NCBI GenBank assembly: GCA_030063045.1 | Contig: JAQSEB010000021.1 | Location: 620,001 to 684,000, forward strand | DNA: 64,000 nucleotides | Origin: Pratylenchus scribneri | Taxonomy: Eukaryota > Nematoda > Chromadorea > Rhabditida > Pratylenchidae | Reading direction: 5' to 3' | Part shown: in pieces, positions 52,940 through 64,000 of the stretch | Numbering within the stretch: position 1 is the stretch's first letter | How the letters are laid out: each line of letters starts with the position of its first letter | The notes under the pieces: generated by a model | Told to the model about the DNA's origin: nothing | What the model saw: only the letters and a program-made list of their open reading frames with translations | Databases searched by the model: none | Program-made: the position numbers and the translations under genes

Positions 52940-53298
52940 TGTTACAACCATTATGGGAAATTGACGATTCCGCGGAATCGGTGTTGATGAATTTCGGGAA
53001 TCTCGGCTTTTAGGCAACTTACAGGCTCGAGAGTAGGTTCATTCGACTCGTCCTAGTCGATTTACTCTATTTTTCAGACCGGTAGAACTCTCTAGTTCTA
53101 CCCTAACCCTAGATCCCATGTCGGCCCTACCATAACTCTATCTAAAACCCCAGCCCCTAAACCTCTTTGAAAATAAAATTCTATACACTAAATCGATCAC
53201 GGCGAGTCGAATGAGCCTATTCTCGAGTCGGTAGGACGCCTAGAACTCGGGATTCCCGAAATTCGTCAATTCCCAAGATTCGACATAACATATATATT
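52940..53298. repeat. Palindromic MITE
   Basis: The left arm (gggaaattgacgattccg, gaatttcgggaatctcgg, tcgagagtaggttcattcga) is complementary to the right arm (tcgaatgagcctattctcga, gggattcccgaaattcgtca). The centre holds ctaaccctagatccc-type words. Confidence 0.7.
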
Positions 53299-53440
53299 TT
53301 CTTCAAAAAAATTTTTTTAATTTTTAAAATTTTTGTTTTGCATTTTTGAGTTTTTTTTTTGGCTTTTCTTGTATTTTCGTTTTTACGCAAACGTTTACTG
53401 CTTTTGCTTAAAAATGAATATTTGCGCCCGTCCCTGCTGG

Positions 53441-56400
53441 TCAAAACTTCAAATTACCAATTTTTCTCCTTTTTCCATTATTTCCAATATCTTTTTCCAT
53501 ATTTTTTCTGGACTCAATTTCTTTTTTGCTCGTTTCTCCCATTTCTTTTTCCACATTTGGAAGCAAATTTACGGCCATTAAATTGGCCAATTCCCTTCCT
53601 TGTTCAATCATTCCATAATCTTTTTTTGCTCTTTCATAAAGTTTTTTTACATTTTCTTTGAACTATTAAAAAATGTTTAATAAATTATTTTTGAATTCGG
53701 TAATATTTTCTCTTCTAAAATAATTTCAATTTTTTTCTTCTAAATTTATAATTATATAAACCTAATAAATTTATTTGGATTTCAATTAATTCTGTCGGTA
53801 AATTCAAATAATTCTGCCGGCTTTTCCTTCCTTATGCCTATTAAGCTATAAAAAATAGGTTTTCAACATCCCCGAGATGCGCGGAAGTCAAAAAGTGACC
53901 GGTTTGTCCAAATCGGTTTAAAAGTTTAGAATTGATAAAAAAAAAGGAGTTTTCCGATGTTGATGATTATGAATTTGGAGTGAATTTCGCGTTTTGGTTT
54001 GTTTGAATTTGTAAACCGTTTGTGCGCGATACCGGGTTTGGATGGTTTCGGTTCAAATTTCGAAGGGTTTAAAACATTAGGTTACTTACTAGGTAGAGGT
54101 TTTTGAGGTTTATGGTTAGGTTATGGTTATGGGCGAGCTTCTGTTTTTCGAATCTTTTTTCTCTCTTTATTAATTCTGTCCTTCTATCCACCTATTTTAA
54201 AACCCCAAATTTACCATTAAAATGGGGTCATTTTGTTGCTGCTCTTCTTGCGCATTGGCAGGAGTGCATAATTGGTTGACCAAAGCGAACATTCCGTACA
54301 GAATTCTGGCCCTCAAATACATTTCCTCAAAATCAATTCGGACCAATTGAATTTTGTTCAATTTCATTTTGATTCGCTCAATTTCCACCGCATCCATTTT
54401 GCTCCTTTTTGTTGCCTCCCTCAATTCCTCCATCACATTGTTTTTCCATCTTTTCAGCTCATTTCGCCCAAATATTTCCTCATTTATTATCCGTCCTTCT
54501 CTATTCGTTATTTTTTTAGTCAAAAATTCTGCGAGTTCACTTAGGATTAAATTCAGCCTGGAAGGACTGAAAAAAGCTTTGATATTGGCAAAATTTCTAA
54601 GAAATTAAATTAGTATATAAAATTTATCATATTTGTTGTTTTATTTAAAAAAAAAGTTCAAAAATTAAAAATAATGAAAATGAAAATGAATACCTAAAAA
54701 TATGAAAATCTGAATGCTGTCCTGCCATTGTCCACCATGAATGCAATTCTCTTCCCATTTTCAGTGAATTTCGCCTAAATAATGGAATAATTATAATATA
54801 TAATTAGTGGATGGGATGATCGTGCTGCTGAATAGGATTGGAGTCGGTTTTAAACCGAGATCTTCGGTTTTCGGTTCGGTTTTTTTGGCAAAAAATCGCC
54901 TCGGTTCGGTTTCTTTTCGGTTGACCGACTATCTCCAACTCTTGTGCTGACTGCCGAGCCAGAGGGGCAGGGAACTAGGAGAAATGACGAGGAATTGGAA
55001 TATAGGATTTTGAATAGTTGGTAAAGCGATAAGTCCGGGCCCTGGGCTTTGCTTGTTCCCAAATCCCCATTTGGGATATCTTTATTAGCTGGATTGTTCG
55101 TCCTCGATCTTGAGCGATGAGATATTCTTCTTGGGATATGACTGGAAATAAGGATGAAAAGTGGAATGAATGCTGGATGTTCCCAGGAAGTACATCTCTC
55201 CTCGATCAAGGGGCGGAGAAATGGCCTTCAGGATGTGAAGAGGAGGGATTAAATGACAAATGACGGGAATCATCCCATGAATATGGGCTGAATTGAATAA
55301 GATAATTGACTGATGAATGCACGACTCCCTTACAATTAGGGTTAATTACCCGGGACCGGGTAATGAAAAAGCGGGTATCGGGTAACGGGTAATGCGGGTA
55401 ATTGGAGTGCAGGTAACGGGACGGGTAGGCTAACCGCGAAAATTAACCACTGGTACTACCCGTCCCGTTCCCTTTATAAGGTACTGTAATAGATTTTTTT
55501 TAAATTTGTTTATGCAAATGTAAAAAATTTCCAAAATTAAAAAAATAAATCTTTTTTTCTTTACTAAAATCCTTTTAATTATTTTATTTGTTTCTAAATG
55601 ACATTTTTTCTTTACTAAAATCCTTTTAATTATTTTATTTGTTTCTAAATGACATTTTTTCTTTACTAAAATCCTTTTAATTATTTTATTTGTTTCTAAA
55701 TGACATTTTTTCTTTACTAAAATTCTTTTAATTATTTTATTTGTTTCTAAATGACCATGTTGGGCAGGGTTGCCATCTCCAAAATAAAAAAAATCCGGCA
55801 TACGGATCCGAAAAATGGAAAAAATCCGATAAAAATAATGGTTGCGGGTAGACGGGTAGTCAAGGTGCGGGTAACGGGACGGGTAATTAGTCCAAAATCC
55901 TTGCGGGTACCCGTCTCGCCAACGATAATTAACCCTACTTACAATATAAATTTATATTGGATAAAATTTATAAAATTTTTCTGTTAACACTTCGGTTGGG
56001 GTCATTTCTGTCACGCCACTTTGGTCTTAATGATTTTGGCGAGCCATAGTTCAGCAGCCAATTGACCAATTGAAATGATCTATTTATGGCCATATCTTGG
56101 GTAAAACTTTATAATTTTAGATGATTAATATACAAATGGATAGCCAATAATTATGGATATTAAATGCACTTTAAATCATTTCAACTGGTTAAATTACTGG
56201 TGAACAATGGCTCATGAAAAAAAACATGAGACGAAAGTGGCTGAGTCCGAAATGTCCCTCGCGTATGGAAAAATGTCTTGGCACTTAAAATAATTTTTTT
56301 TCTTATAAAATAAATGTAATAATAACTATGTGACCCCGTAAGCTTATTCACATTAAATTTCTGGGTGTGAACGGCCACAATTCCCGAAACAATCCAGCAT

Positions 56401-56831
56401 AATTTTTGTTTGGCAATGCAATTAGGCGCCCAACTTCCTTCTTCAAAAAGGTCAATGCGTTCACTAAAATTCGCTGTCTTTCCATTCGTTGGTCCAAATT
56501 AATCGTCGAATCCAATCCCAATAACCAGGGCAGAGGGAATTGCGACATTTGTGTATGATTGTTGGTGGTCCGGGCATCGTACAATATTCCCATCAAATTT
56601 TCTGCCGCAATTTTATATTCCCTGTGGATTTGGAAATCAATATCCATTAAGAATTGAAGCGATTTGAATTTGTCTGAAATTAATTTTCTTATTAAATATA
56701 AATCCATCGGCTCATTATTTTATATAATTGAATTCTTTTTATCCATTTTTATTATTATAGTAAATTTGTTTTTAAAATTCCTAAAAAAAATTCCTACGAA
56801 TTGCATTTTTGATTTTCTGGATTTGATGCAT
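53441..56831 (-). CDS. Unknown helical protein, five-exon model
   Basis: Exons in coding order: 56831-56798, 56673-56373, 54774-54694, 54566-54215 and 53662-53441 (TGA). Phases agree throughout and give 329 residues. Readable parts: DFQIHREYKIAAENLMG, then QFPLPWLLGLDSTINLDQRM, LNLILSELAEFLTKKIT, RIDFEEMYLRARILYGMFAL and a Lys/Glu-rich end with NGKRRKIGN. It is mostly helical, with no signal peptide, membrane segment or recognised motif. The first exon may begin further upstream, since the frame is open to about 56884. The 1.6-kb third-position intron (56372-54775) houses two transposons. The join 56373/54774 is the weakest. Confidence 0.5.
54835..54950. repeat. Short cggtt-rich repeat
   Basis: ttggagtcggttttaaaccg and ttcggttgaccgactatctc lie at opposite ends with cttcggttttcggttcgg between them. 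Similar words occur at about 3085-3225 in the receptor intron. Confidence 0.4.
55337..55937. mobile_element. hAT-like element with perfect 8-bp TSD and inner tandem repeat
   Basis: The ends are TAGGGTTAATTACCCG and the imperfect complement GATAATTAACCCTA. They are flanked by identical cttacaat at 55329-55336 and 55938-55945. Sub-terminal DNA is full of gggtaacggg-type words. Four copies of a 51-bp unit (acattttttctttactaaaa...) occupy about 55550-55755; because 51 is a multiple of three they create an artificial open frame. Confidence 0.88.
55990..56265. repeat. Palindromic MITE, family C
   Basis: gtcacgccactttggtctta and cgaaagtggctgagtccgaa, with inner gagccatagttcagcagcc / ggtgaacaatggctcatg, mirror the DEF8-intron copy at 8553. 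Confidence 0.6.
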
Positions 56832-57416
56832 TTTGGCGGATTCAATTCTTTCCAATTCTTCAATTGTTGCATTGCAGCATATGGGGAATATAAAATAATA
56901 AAATAAAAATAATAAATTTCGGATAAAGACTTTTTTCATTTATTTTATTTTTTTTTCTAACTAAATGTAATTAAATTATTTCCCTTCCTCAAATATCATT
57001 TCGCGGCATCGATTTTTTTTCTAATTTGACAATGGATTATTTGGCGCAGTCCCAATTTCCAATCTCCATCAATACATTCAATGAGGTGAAGTGATTCGCA
57101 TTTATTTTGCCGGCTTTTATTGTTTTATTCATTGTCATTTTCACGGGGATTTTTCGGGAATCATGCTTTGAATTTACATGGAATTTGAAATTAAATTTCG
57201 ATTCAAGTGTAAAACAAATTGAAAAGAAATATTTGAAATAAATTAATACAATGGATTTTATATATTAAATTGAATAAAAAGTGCTTGGAATTGTTAAATT
57301 AATGATTACTAGCTAGGGCGTGCACTTCCGAGCTAGGCAAATTCTTTTCTCTTTCTTAATTTTTATTCAAAACACTTTTTAAATTATCAAATATATTTTC
57401 TAAATGATAATTTTAC

Positions 57417-57480
57417 CCAAATAATGGCCATTGCATGTTGCAAAACAATCAATTTTAAAATTTGGCTTATGAATTATTCC
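57417..57480 (-). pseudogene. SPRY exon-5 fragment at minisatellite edge
   Basis: The - strand reads IIHKPNFKIDCFATCNGHYL and then a splice donor gtaaaatt, exactly the end of exon 5 in the SPRY family. Upstream exon sequence is replaced by the minisatellite, and exon 6 is not found downstream. Confidence 0.75.
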
Positions 57481-60080
57481 AATTAAATGTTTGGGAAACA
57501 GGCGGAATTAAATGTTTGGGAACAGGCGGAATAAAATATTTGATAAATAGACGGAATTAAATGTTTGGGAAACAGGCGGAATTAAATGTAGGGAAATAGG
57601 GGGAATTAAATGTTTGGGAAACAGGCGGAATTAAATGTTTGGGAAACAGGCGGAATTAAATGTTTGGGAAGCAGGCGGAATTAAATGTTTGGGAAACAGG
57701 CGGAATTAAATGTTTGGGAAACAGGCGGAATTAAATGTTTGGGAAACAGGCGGAATTAAATGTTTGGGAAACAGGCGGAATTAAATGTTTGGGAAACAGG
57801 CGGAATTAAATGTTTGGGAAACAGGCGGAATTAAATGTAGGGAAATAGGCGGAATTAAATGTTTGGGAAACAGGCGGAATTAAATGTTTGGGAAACAGGC
57901 GGAATTAAATGTTTGGGAAGCAGGCGGAATTAAATGTTTGGGAAACAGGCGGAATTAAATGTTTGGGAAACAGGCGGAATTAAATGTTTGGGAAACAGGC
58001 GGAATTAAATGTTTGGGAAACAGGCGGAATTAAATGTTTGGGAAACAGGCGGAATTAAATGTTTGGGAAACAGGCGGAATTAAATGTTGCGGAATTAAAT
58101 GTTTGGGAAACAGGCGGAATTAAATGTTTGGGAAACAGGCGGAATTAAATGTTTGGGAAGCAGGCGGAATTAAATGTTGCGGAATTAAATGTTTGGGAAA
58201 CAGGCGGAATTAAATGTTTGGGAAACAGGCGGAATTAAATGTTTGGGAAACAGGCGGAATTAAATGTTTGGGAAACAGGCGGAATTAAATGTTTGGGAAA
58301 CAGGCGGAATTAAATGTTTGGGAAACAGGCGGAATTAAATGTTTGGGAACAGGCGGAATAAAATATTTGATAAATGGACGGAATTAAATGTTTGGGAAAC
58401 AGGCGGAATTAAATGTAGGGAAATAGGCGGAATTAAATGTTTGGGAAACAGGCGGAATTAAATGTTTGGGAAACAGGCGGAATTAAATGTTTGGGAAGCA
58501 GGCGGAATTAAATGTTTGGGAAACAGGCGGAATTAAATGTTTGGGAAACAGGCGGAATTAAATGTTTGGGAACAGGCGGAATAAAATATTTGATAAATAG
58601 ACGGAATTAAATGTTTGGGAAACAGGCGGAATTAAATGTTTGGGAAGCAGGCGGAATTAAATGTTTGGGAAACAGGCGGAATTAAATGTTTGGGAAACAG
58701 GCGGAATTAAATGTTTGGGAAACAGGCGGAATTAAATGTTTGGGAAACAGGCGGAATTAAATGGTTGGGAAACAGGCGGAATTAAATGTTTGGTAACAGG
58801 CGGAATAAAATATTTGATAAATAGACGGAATTAAATGTTTGGGAAACAGGCGGAATTAAATGTAGGGAAATAGGCGGAATTAAATGTTTGGGAAACAGGC
58901 GGAATTAAATGTTTGGGAAACAGGCGGAATTAAATGTTTGGGAAGCAGGCGGAATTAAATGTTTGGGAAACAGGCGGAATTAAATGTTTGGGAAACAGGC
59001 GGAATTAAATGTTTGGGAAACAGGCGGAATTAAATGTTTGGGAAACAGGCGGAATTAAATGTTTGGGAAACAGGCGGAATTAAATGTTTGGGAAACAGGC
59101 GGAATTAAATGTTTGGGAAGCAGTCGGAATTAAATGTTGCGGAATTAAATGTTTGGGAAACAGGCGGAATTAAATGTTTGGGAAACAGGCGGAATTAAAT
59201 GTTTGGGAAACAGGCGGAATTAAATGTTTGGGAAACAGGCGGAATTAAATGTTTGGGAAACAGGCGGAATAAAATATTTGATAAATAGACGGAATTAAAT
59301 GTTTGGGAAACAGGCGGAATTAAATGTTTGGGAAACAGGCGGAATTAAATGTAGGGAAATAGGCGGAATTAAATGTTTGGGAAACAGGCGGAATTAAATG
59401 TTTGGGAAACAGGCGGAATTAAATGTTTGGGAAGCAGGCGGAATTAAATGTTTGGGAAACAGGCGGAATTAAATGTTTGGGAAACAGGCGGAATTAAATG
59501 TTTGGGAACAGGCGGAATAAAATATTTGATAAATAGACGGAATTAAATGTTTGGGAAACAGGCGGAATTAAATGTAGGGAAATAGGCGGAATTAAATGTT
59601 TGGGAAACAGGCGGAATTAAATGTTTGGGAAACAGGCGGAATTAAATGTTGCGGAATTAAATGTTTGGGAAACAGGCGGAATTAAATGTTTGGGAAACAG
59701 GCGGAATTAAATGTTTGGGAAGCAGGCGGAATTAAATGTTGCGGAATTAAATGTTTGGGAAACAGGCGGAATTAAATGTTTGGGAAACAGGCGGAATTAA
59801 ATGTTTGGGAAACAGGCGGAATTAAATGTTTGGGAAATAGGCGGAATTAAATGTTTGGGAAACAGGCGGAATTAAATGTAGTGAAATAGGCGGAATTAAA
59901 TGTTTGGGAAACAGGCGGAATTAAATGTTTGGGAAACAGGCGGAATTAAATGTAGGGAAATAGGCGGAATTAAATGTTTGGGAAATAGGCGGAATTAAAT
60001 GTTTGGGAAACAGGCGGAATTAAATGTTTGGGAAACAGGCGGAATTAAATGTTTGGGATACAGGCGGAATTAAATGTTTG
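57481..60080 (+). repeat. 25-bp minisatellite array 2 (about 100 units) with higher-order structure
   Basis: The unit is the same as in array 1. Marker variants (ggaataaaatatttgataaa, aaatgtagggaaatagg, and a truncated aaatgttgcggaattaaatg) recur in the same order several times, for example near 57530, 58350, 58575, 58805, 59265 and 59515, so the array grew by copying multi-unit blocks. Confidence 0.95.
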
Positions 60081-60084
60081 CCAA

Positions 60085-60880
60085 ACAATATTTTATAAAA
60101 AGGGCGAATACTAATAGTGGAGATACTAGAAAGAAATTGCAAAATCATTTTTGATTAGTAAAAACAAAATTTGGCAATTTTCAGATTTGAAATATTAAAA
60201 TGACCAATGGCCATTAAATGATAACAAATTAAAGGATTTATTGTTTGTATTAACTTTTTATCCAAAATTGAAATATTCAAGTGAATGAAATTATGAATGA
60301 TTCATCCATCTAGAACGAATTTTTAAAAAATTAATGAATAAAAATAAAGGAAATATGTAAAAAATTGGTTCATCTTCTATCATCTTCAATTTTCTCCTTT
60401 CTGTTTATCCTCCCTAATATAGAACCAAAATGGATGACGCAATTAATAAATTGAAAATTTTTAACTTTTATAGATCAAATTTACAATTTTGATATCAAAA
60501 AGTCCCACTAGGCTAATTTCTTTAAATTTTAATATTTTTATTTCCTCTTTTGTTATTATTTCGTAGAGTTTCTATATTAATGGAAAAAATAATTAGAAAT
60601 TTGTAATTCTTTTTTAAAGTTAGAAAAAAATTAAAATATACCAGAAAATTAGGCGGACATTTGGACTTTAGGGATGACATATATTTTTAGCCGCCTATCG
60701 AATACGAAACTTTATTTTTACAATTTTTTTTATAATTCTATTCTGCCTTATATTAATACATAATTAAGCCAAATAATAGAAAAAATTATCCATAGAATAC
60801 ATTTTTATGAGGAAATTTGTGTGTGACAGGACTTTTGCCCCACCCTGTATTACCGGAGCCTTAGTAAAAATGAGAAAAAA
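60085..60880. other. Spacer, no gene seen
   Basis: AT-rich DNA without splice-supported frames. caccctgtatta near 60840-60853 matches the S4/S5 spacer. Confidence 0.4.
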
Positions 60881-60884
60881 TTAT

Positions 60885-60935
60885 ATTTATATTCGACTCG
60901 TGAAATGTGAAATCATAATCTTCCGAAAATTCAAA
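60885..60935 (-). pseudogene. Inverted relic of rhr exon 12
   Basis: The - strand reads attatgatttcacatttcac and then gagtcga, comparable to rhr actatgatttcacgagccga with an internal duplication of atttcac. Exon 13 sequence is not recognisable. Confidence 0.55.
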
Positions 60936-60999
60936 AAAGCCCTCGAGGCAATTTTCCCATTATTTCAATTAAAAAAACCATAATCTTTATCGAGTCCAT

Positions 61000-61330
61000 T
61001 ATTTTTGTCTTTTTCAAAAAATATGCTCGAAGCGAAATGCTCAGCATTATCTTGGTCAGCAATCAGCATTCATTCAGTGGGCATTGAGGAGAGTAAAAAA
61101 ATTTTTAATTGTACATCATCAATCAAAAAAAAGCACAAAGTTCACCATTCCCATTCCAAGTTTTAATAAAATATTCAAATTTTAGCTCGAGGCAATTTCC
61201 CAAGCCGCAATTCTATCTAATGACCCCAAATATGTCAGTAAACTATTATCCATCCAAAAAATGTCGAAGCCTCGACGATGAAGGTTGTGCATATAATATA
61301 AATGAAAGGAGAAATCAACTTTTAGCCTCA
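61000..61330 (+). promoter_or_regulatory. Conserved 5' flank of inverted SPRY gene
   Basis: The landmarks appear as the reverse of the - strand units: caaaattttagctcgaggcaat, ttcccaagcc, cgatgaaggttg and atataatataaatgaaagg. The block belongs to the + strand gene starting at 61517. Confidence 0.5.
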
Positions 61331-61516
61331 TTTTAATTTCCAAAACAATTTATTTGCTGCTTAGTCTATAAAAAAAGCCAAATAGGATTTTTGATTTTGG
61401 CAATTTTTCAACGTTATTTTATTTTTTGAATTTAATTTGTTCAATCAATTCAAATATTCCAGATATCACATTTTCAAAAAATTTTCCTTCATATTTCTCA
61501 AAAAAAATTTTCAAAA

Positions 61517-63975
61517 ATGGATCCAAACAAAAGTCAATTTTTGGTTGATGATGTACTGAATGAATCCGACTTCACGGCGGTTTCTTCCATTGGAGGGGAC
61601 ATAAAGCAAATAGCCGAAAAAATTCAAAAATTGGAGGTAAAAAAAATTAAAAGCATATCTAGTATATATATATATATACTCTATAGAATATAGTAGTAAT
61701 GAAAAATGCAAACTGCTCGAACAATGGAGATCAATCGGGAATGATGCTGGGTTTACAGATTGGCGAAAAATTTGGCGAATTAAGGAAGGATATGATGGCA
61801 ATTGTCAAGGAAAATGGTGAAATGAAGGATGGAATGGCAAAAATGATGAAGACATTGGAAGAATTGACAGCAAAAAATGCAGAAAAAGACAACGTAATTG
61901 AAGGAATGAAGAAAGCAATTGAAGGATTAAAAGCGGCAAAGGATGAGGAGAATCGCGCATTTGAGGAATTAAAGGACGAATATGGACACAAATTAAGGGA
62001 AATGGCCGAATTAATTACTCAAATTGGTGGGAAGAATGCCGAATTGGAAGGGAAAATTTTGGAGAAGGGCCATGAAATGGAAAAAATGAATTCAGCTTTC
62101 AATGGATTGAAGAATGAATTTGGTGGCAAAAATGCCGAACTGAGTGCTCAAATTACTGGATTAAAGGAAGAAGAAGAAAAATTGAAAGAAAAGATGGCCG
62201 AAATGCAAGGGCAATTTGGAGAGGTAAAATTGATTAATTTTAAGTTGAAATTTAATTAAGAAAATTTTTAGAAGTATTTTTGTTTAATCAAAAAACAAAT
62301 AGAACATCACAAATTCGTTTTCTAATTTGAATTCAATTTTATTTTTTTCCTCCATCTAACGCCTATTGAAATTCCCATTGATAAATTTTTTGATACTTAA
62401 AAAGGGAAATTTTTTAAGAAAATTTTTATTAGGAAAATGCAATTATTGAATATATTTTCTTGCGAAATTTTAGATGGGCAAATTGACGGAACAAATTGGC
62501 GGAATTGAATGGGTCAAATATGATTGGCTTGCTTACAAATTGGATGCAGCCAATTGTGGGCCGAAATTAACCATTTCTGAGGGAGGATTCATTGCAAAGC
62601 ATTCCGGCCCAAATGGTAAAATTAAAAAATGATGGTATTAAATTTGTAGAAAAAAAACATTGAAAATTGCGAGAAAAGTTTATAACGGTTTAACGGTTTG
62701 TCCTAGATCCCAGACATACCCAATCGATTGATCTCGTCAAGACGCGTCGATTGGTATATATTTTATCGTGGTTTGATCAAAAATTATGGGTATTAAACCA
62801 CATAAACCGCCATATGGATGGGTTTTGGTTCAAAACCAATTAAACCATGAAATTATATACCATTCGATACGTCTTGACTAACTCTATAAAATGGTATATG
62901 TTTTGTTAATTTTAGACAAACCCCTTAACCGGTATGAACTTTTCTGCATTTTTAATACTCTTTTCTGCATTTTCAATGTTTATTTCTGCATTTTAAATAT
63001 TTCCCAATAAAAAAAAAACATAGAAAGATCTTCTTTATAATTTAATTATTTTTTACAGGAATCAACACTGTTCTTGCCAATTTGCCTATTCCAGCATTCA
63101 ATTCAAGTGTCACAAATAAGTCGAAAATAGCCTTCTATTTCGAAGTGCAAATTCTTCAACATACGAATATGCTCAAGTACAATTTTAATTAATACAAATT
63201 TATTGTTTAAAAAATAAAATTCAGACAAAATATAATAAAAAAAAAAATATTTTTTAATTTCTAAAATCTAAACGCATTATAAATAATTAGGACCCAGATT
63301 TACACATATATTTTTATACATTTGCATATTTTGATATATTTTTGGCAAAAATTTTCTTCCAAAAATGCAATAAAAATCGAAAAATTGCATATTTTTAAGT
63401 ACATTTTAGTAAAATTTGCATATTTTAAGAAATTTTTCTAAATTTGCATATTTTGGCACATTTTCGTGCATCTAAATCCGGGCCCTATAAATAATTTACC
63501 AATAATTTATATATTATTCAGTGGTGATTATATTGACTTTGGATTTTGTAAACAATTTCCATTGGGAGACAGTTGGCTTGGAAATAAGAATACTGATTCA
63601 ATTGGATTTTATCGCAAAGGAGGAATACTAATTGATGGAACCACGACCAAATTGGGAAATGCTGATGGAACTTTCAAAGAAGGGGATTTTGTTGGCATTG
63701 GCATAATTCACCACAAGACAAATTCTAAAATGGAATGTTTTGCAACATGGAATGGCCAATTAATGGGTAAAAATAATTAACTCTAAAATTTTAAAATAAA
63801 AATTAAGAATATCAAATTAAATTATTTTAATTCAGGGAAAGCGGCATTGCCGTCAAAATTCCTTGATCTACCACTTTTCCCTGCTATCAATTTATACTAT
63901 GTTGGCGATTCAATCCGTGCCAATTTTGACAAGAATAATTGCCAATTCAAGGAATTTGAACGCGCCCTCCAATAA
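61517..63975 (+). CDS. Inverted copy: coiled-coil + SPRY domain protein, intact
   Basis: Exons 61517-61636, 61687-62223, 62474-62615, 63059-63176, 63522-63766 and 63836-63975 give 433 residues with every phase consistent. The cap is MDPNKSQFLVDDVLNESDF and the coiled coil has 179 residues (FEELKDEYGHKLREMAELI...). SPRY landmarks are GIEWVKYDWLAYKL, KIAFYFEVQIL, DSIGFYRKGGILIDGTT, SKMECFATWNGQLMG and SIRANFDKNNCQFKEF. It lacks a signal peptide. It is the only family member on the + strand, so the unit was inverted as well as duplicated. Intron 3 carries a family A palindrome. Confidence 0.87.
62645..62945. repeat. Palindromic MITE, family A, in inverted SPRY gene
   Basis: Arms contain agtttataacggtttaacgg and gatctcgtcaagacgcgtcg, with counterparts cgatacgtcttgactaactc and ccccttaaccggtatgaact. 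It is the best-preserved copy of the family in the window. Confidence 0.6.
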
Positions 63976-64000
63976 TGGAAAATGAATAGAAAAGCAAAGA

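Noticed and set aside
55430..55801. 123-codon frame with a 17-residue repeat (HLETNKIIKRILVKKK)
   Set aside because: It is created by a 51-bp tandem repeat inside a hAT-like element bounded by an 8-bp duplication.
57481..60080. Possible CRISPR array or repeat protein
   Set aside because: There are no unique spacers, the 25-bp unit is not a multiple of three, and the context is eukaryotic; it is a minisatellite.

Overview
The window is eukaryotic, very AT-rich, and made of short exons with GT..AG introns ending in TTTCAG/TTTTAG, without bacterial-style operons. Gene content points to a nematode: a serpentine chemoreceptor (Srt-like), a paired-class homeobox gene, a Rh-type ammonium channel, and a run of RanBP/SPRY-domain genes. 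SPRY expansion, an F-box-like protein resembling a family I associate with cyst nematodes, and one GC-AG intron make a plant-parasitic tylenchid (Heteroderidae-like) the best inference; the species is not determined.

Left third (1-21.8 kb), conserved single genes in + orientation: the 3' part of a chemoreceptor (877-3654), a Q50 paired-like homeobox gene (4952-6086), a DEF8 homologue (6730-11335), a small proline-rich secreted protein (12254-13064), and a complete 14-exon Rh ammonium transporter (17080-21744) with a tRNA-Arg(ACG) antisense in its second intron. The introns and spacers here carry many palindromic non-autonomous DNA transposons, several with perfect target-site duplications.

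Middle (22.3-47.2 kb): a head-to-tail array on the - strand of six coiled-coil + SPRY genes (S1-S6) and a remnant, S7. All share one six-exon architecture and a conserved 5' flank. S1, S2 and S5 are intact. S3 has two frameshifts, S4 has a nonsense codon and no recognisable exon-2 splice donor, and S6 has a hAT-like element in an exon plus a stop codon. Spacers contain fragments of the neighbouring rhr gene's last exons, so the duplicated unit probably once included the rhr 3' end. S7 is broken by a 2.7-kb palindrome that carries a GC-rich hAT-like element, which itself carries another palindrome.

Right (47.2-64 kb): an F-box-like gene (48144-49310) is followed, across a 25-bp minisatellite, by a truncated cullin-3-like N-terminal module (50680-52023). 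The two are phase-compatible and could be one chimeric transcript. A - strand gene of unknown function follows (53441-56831), then a SPRY relic, a 2.6-kb minisatellite with higher-order structure, and a seventh SPRY gene, intact and in inverted orientation (61517-63975).

Taken together the right two thirds look like a rapidly rearranging accessory locus. It combines protein-binding SPRY/coiled-coil proteins with pieces of ubiquitin-ligase machinery, next to a stable block of ordinary conserved genes.
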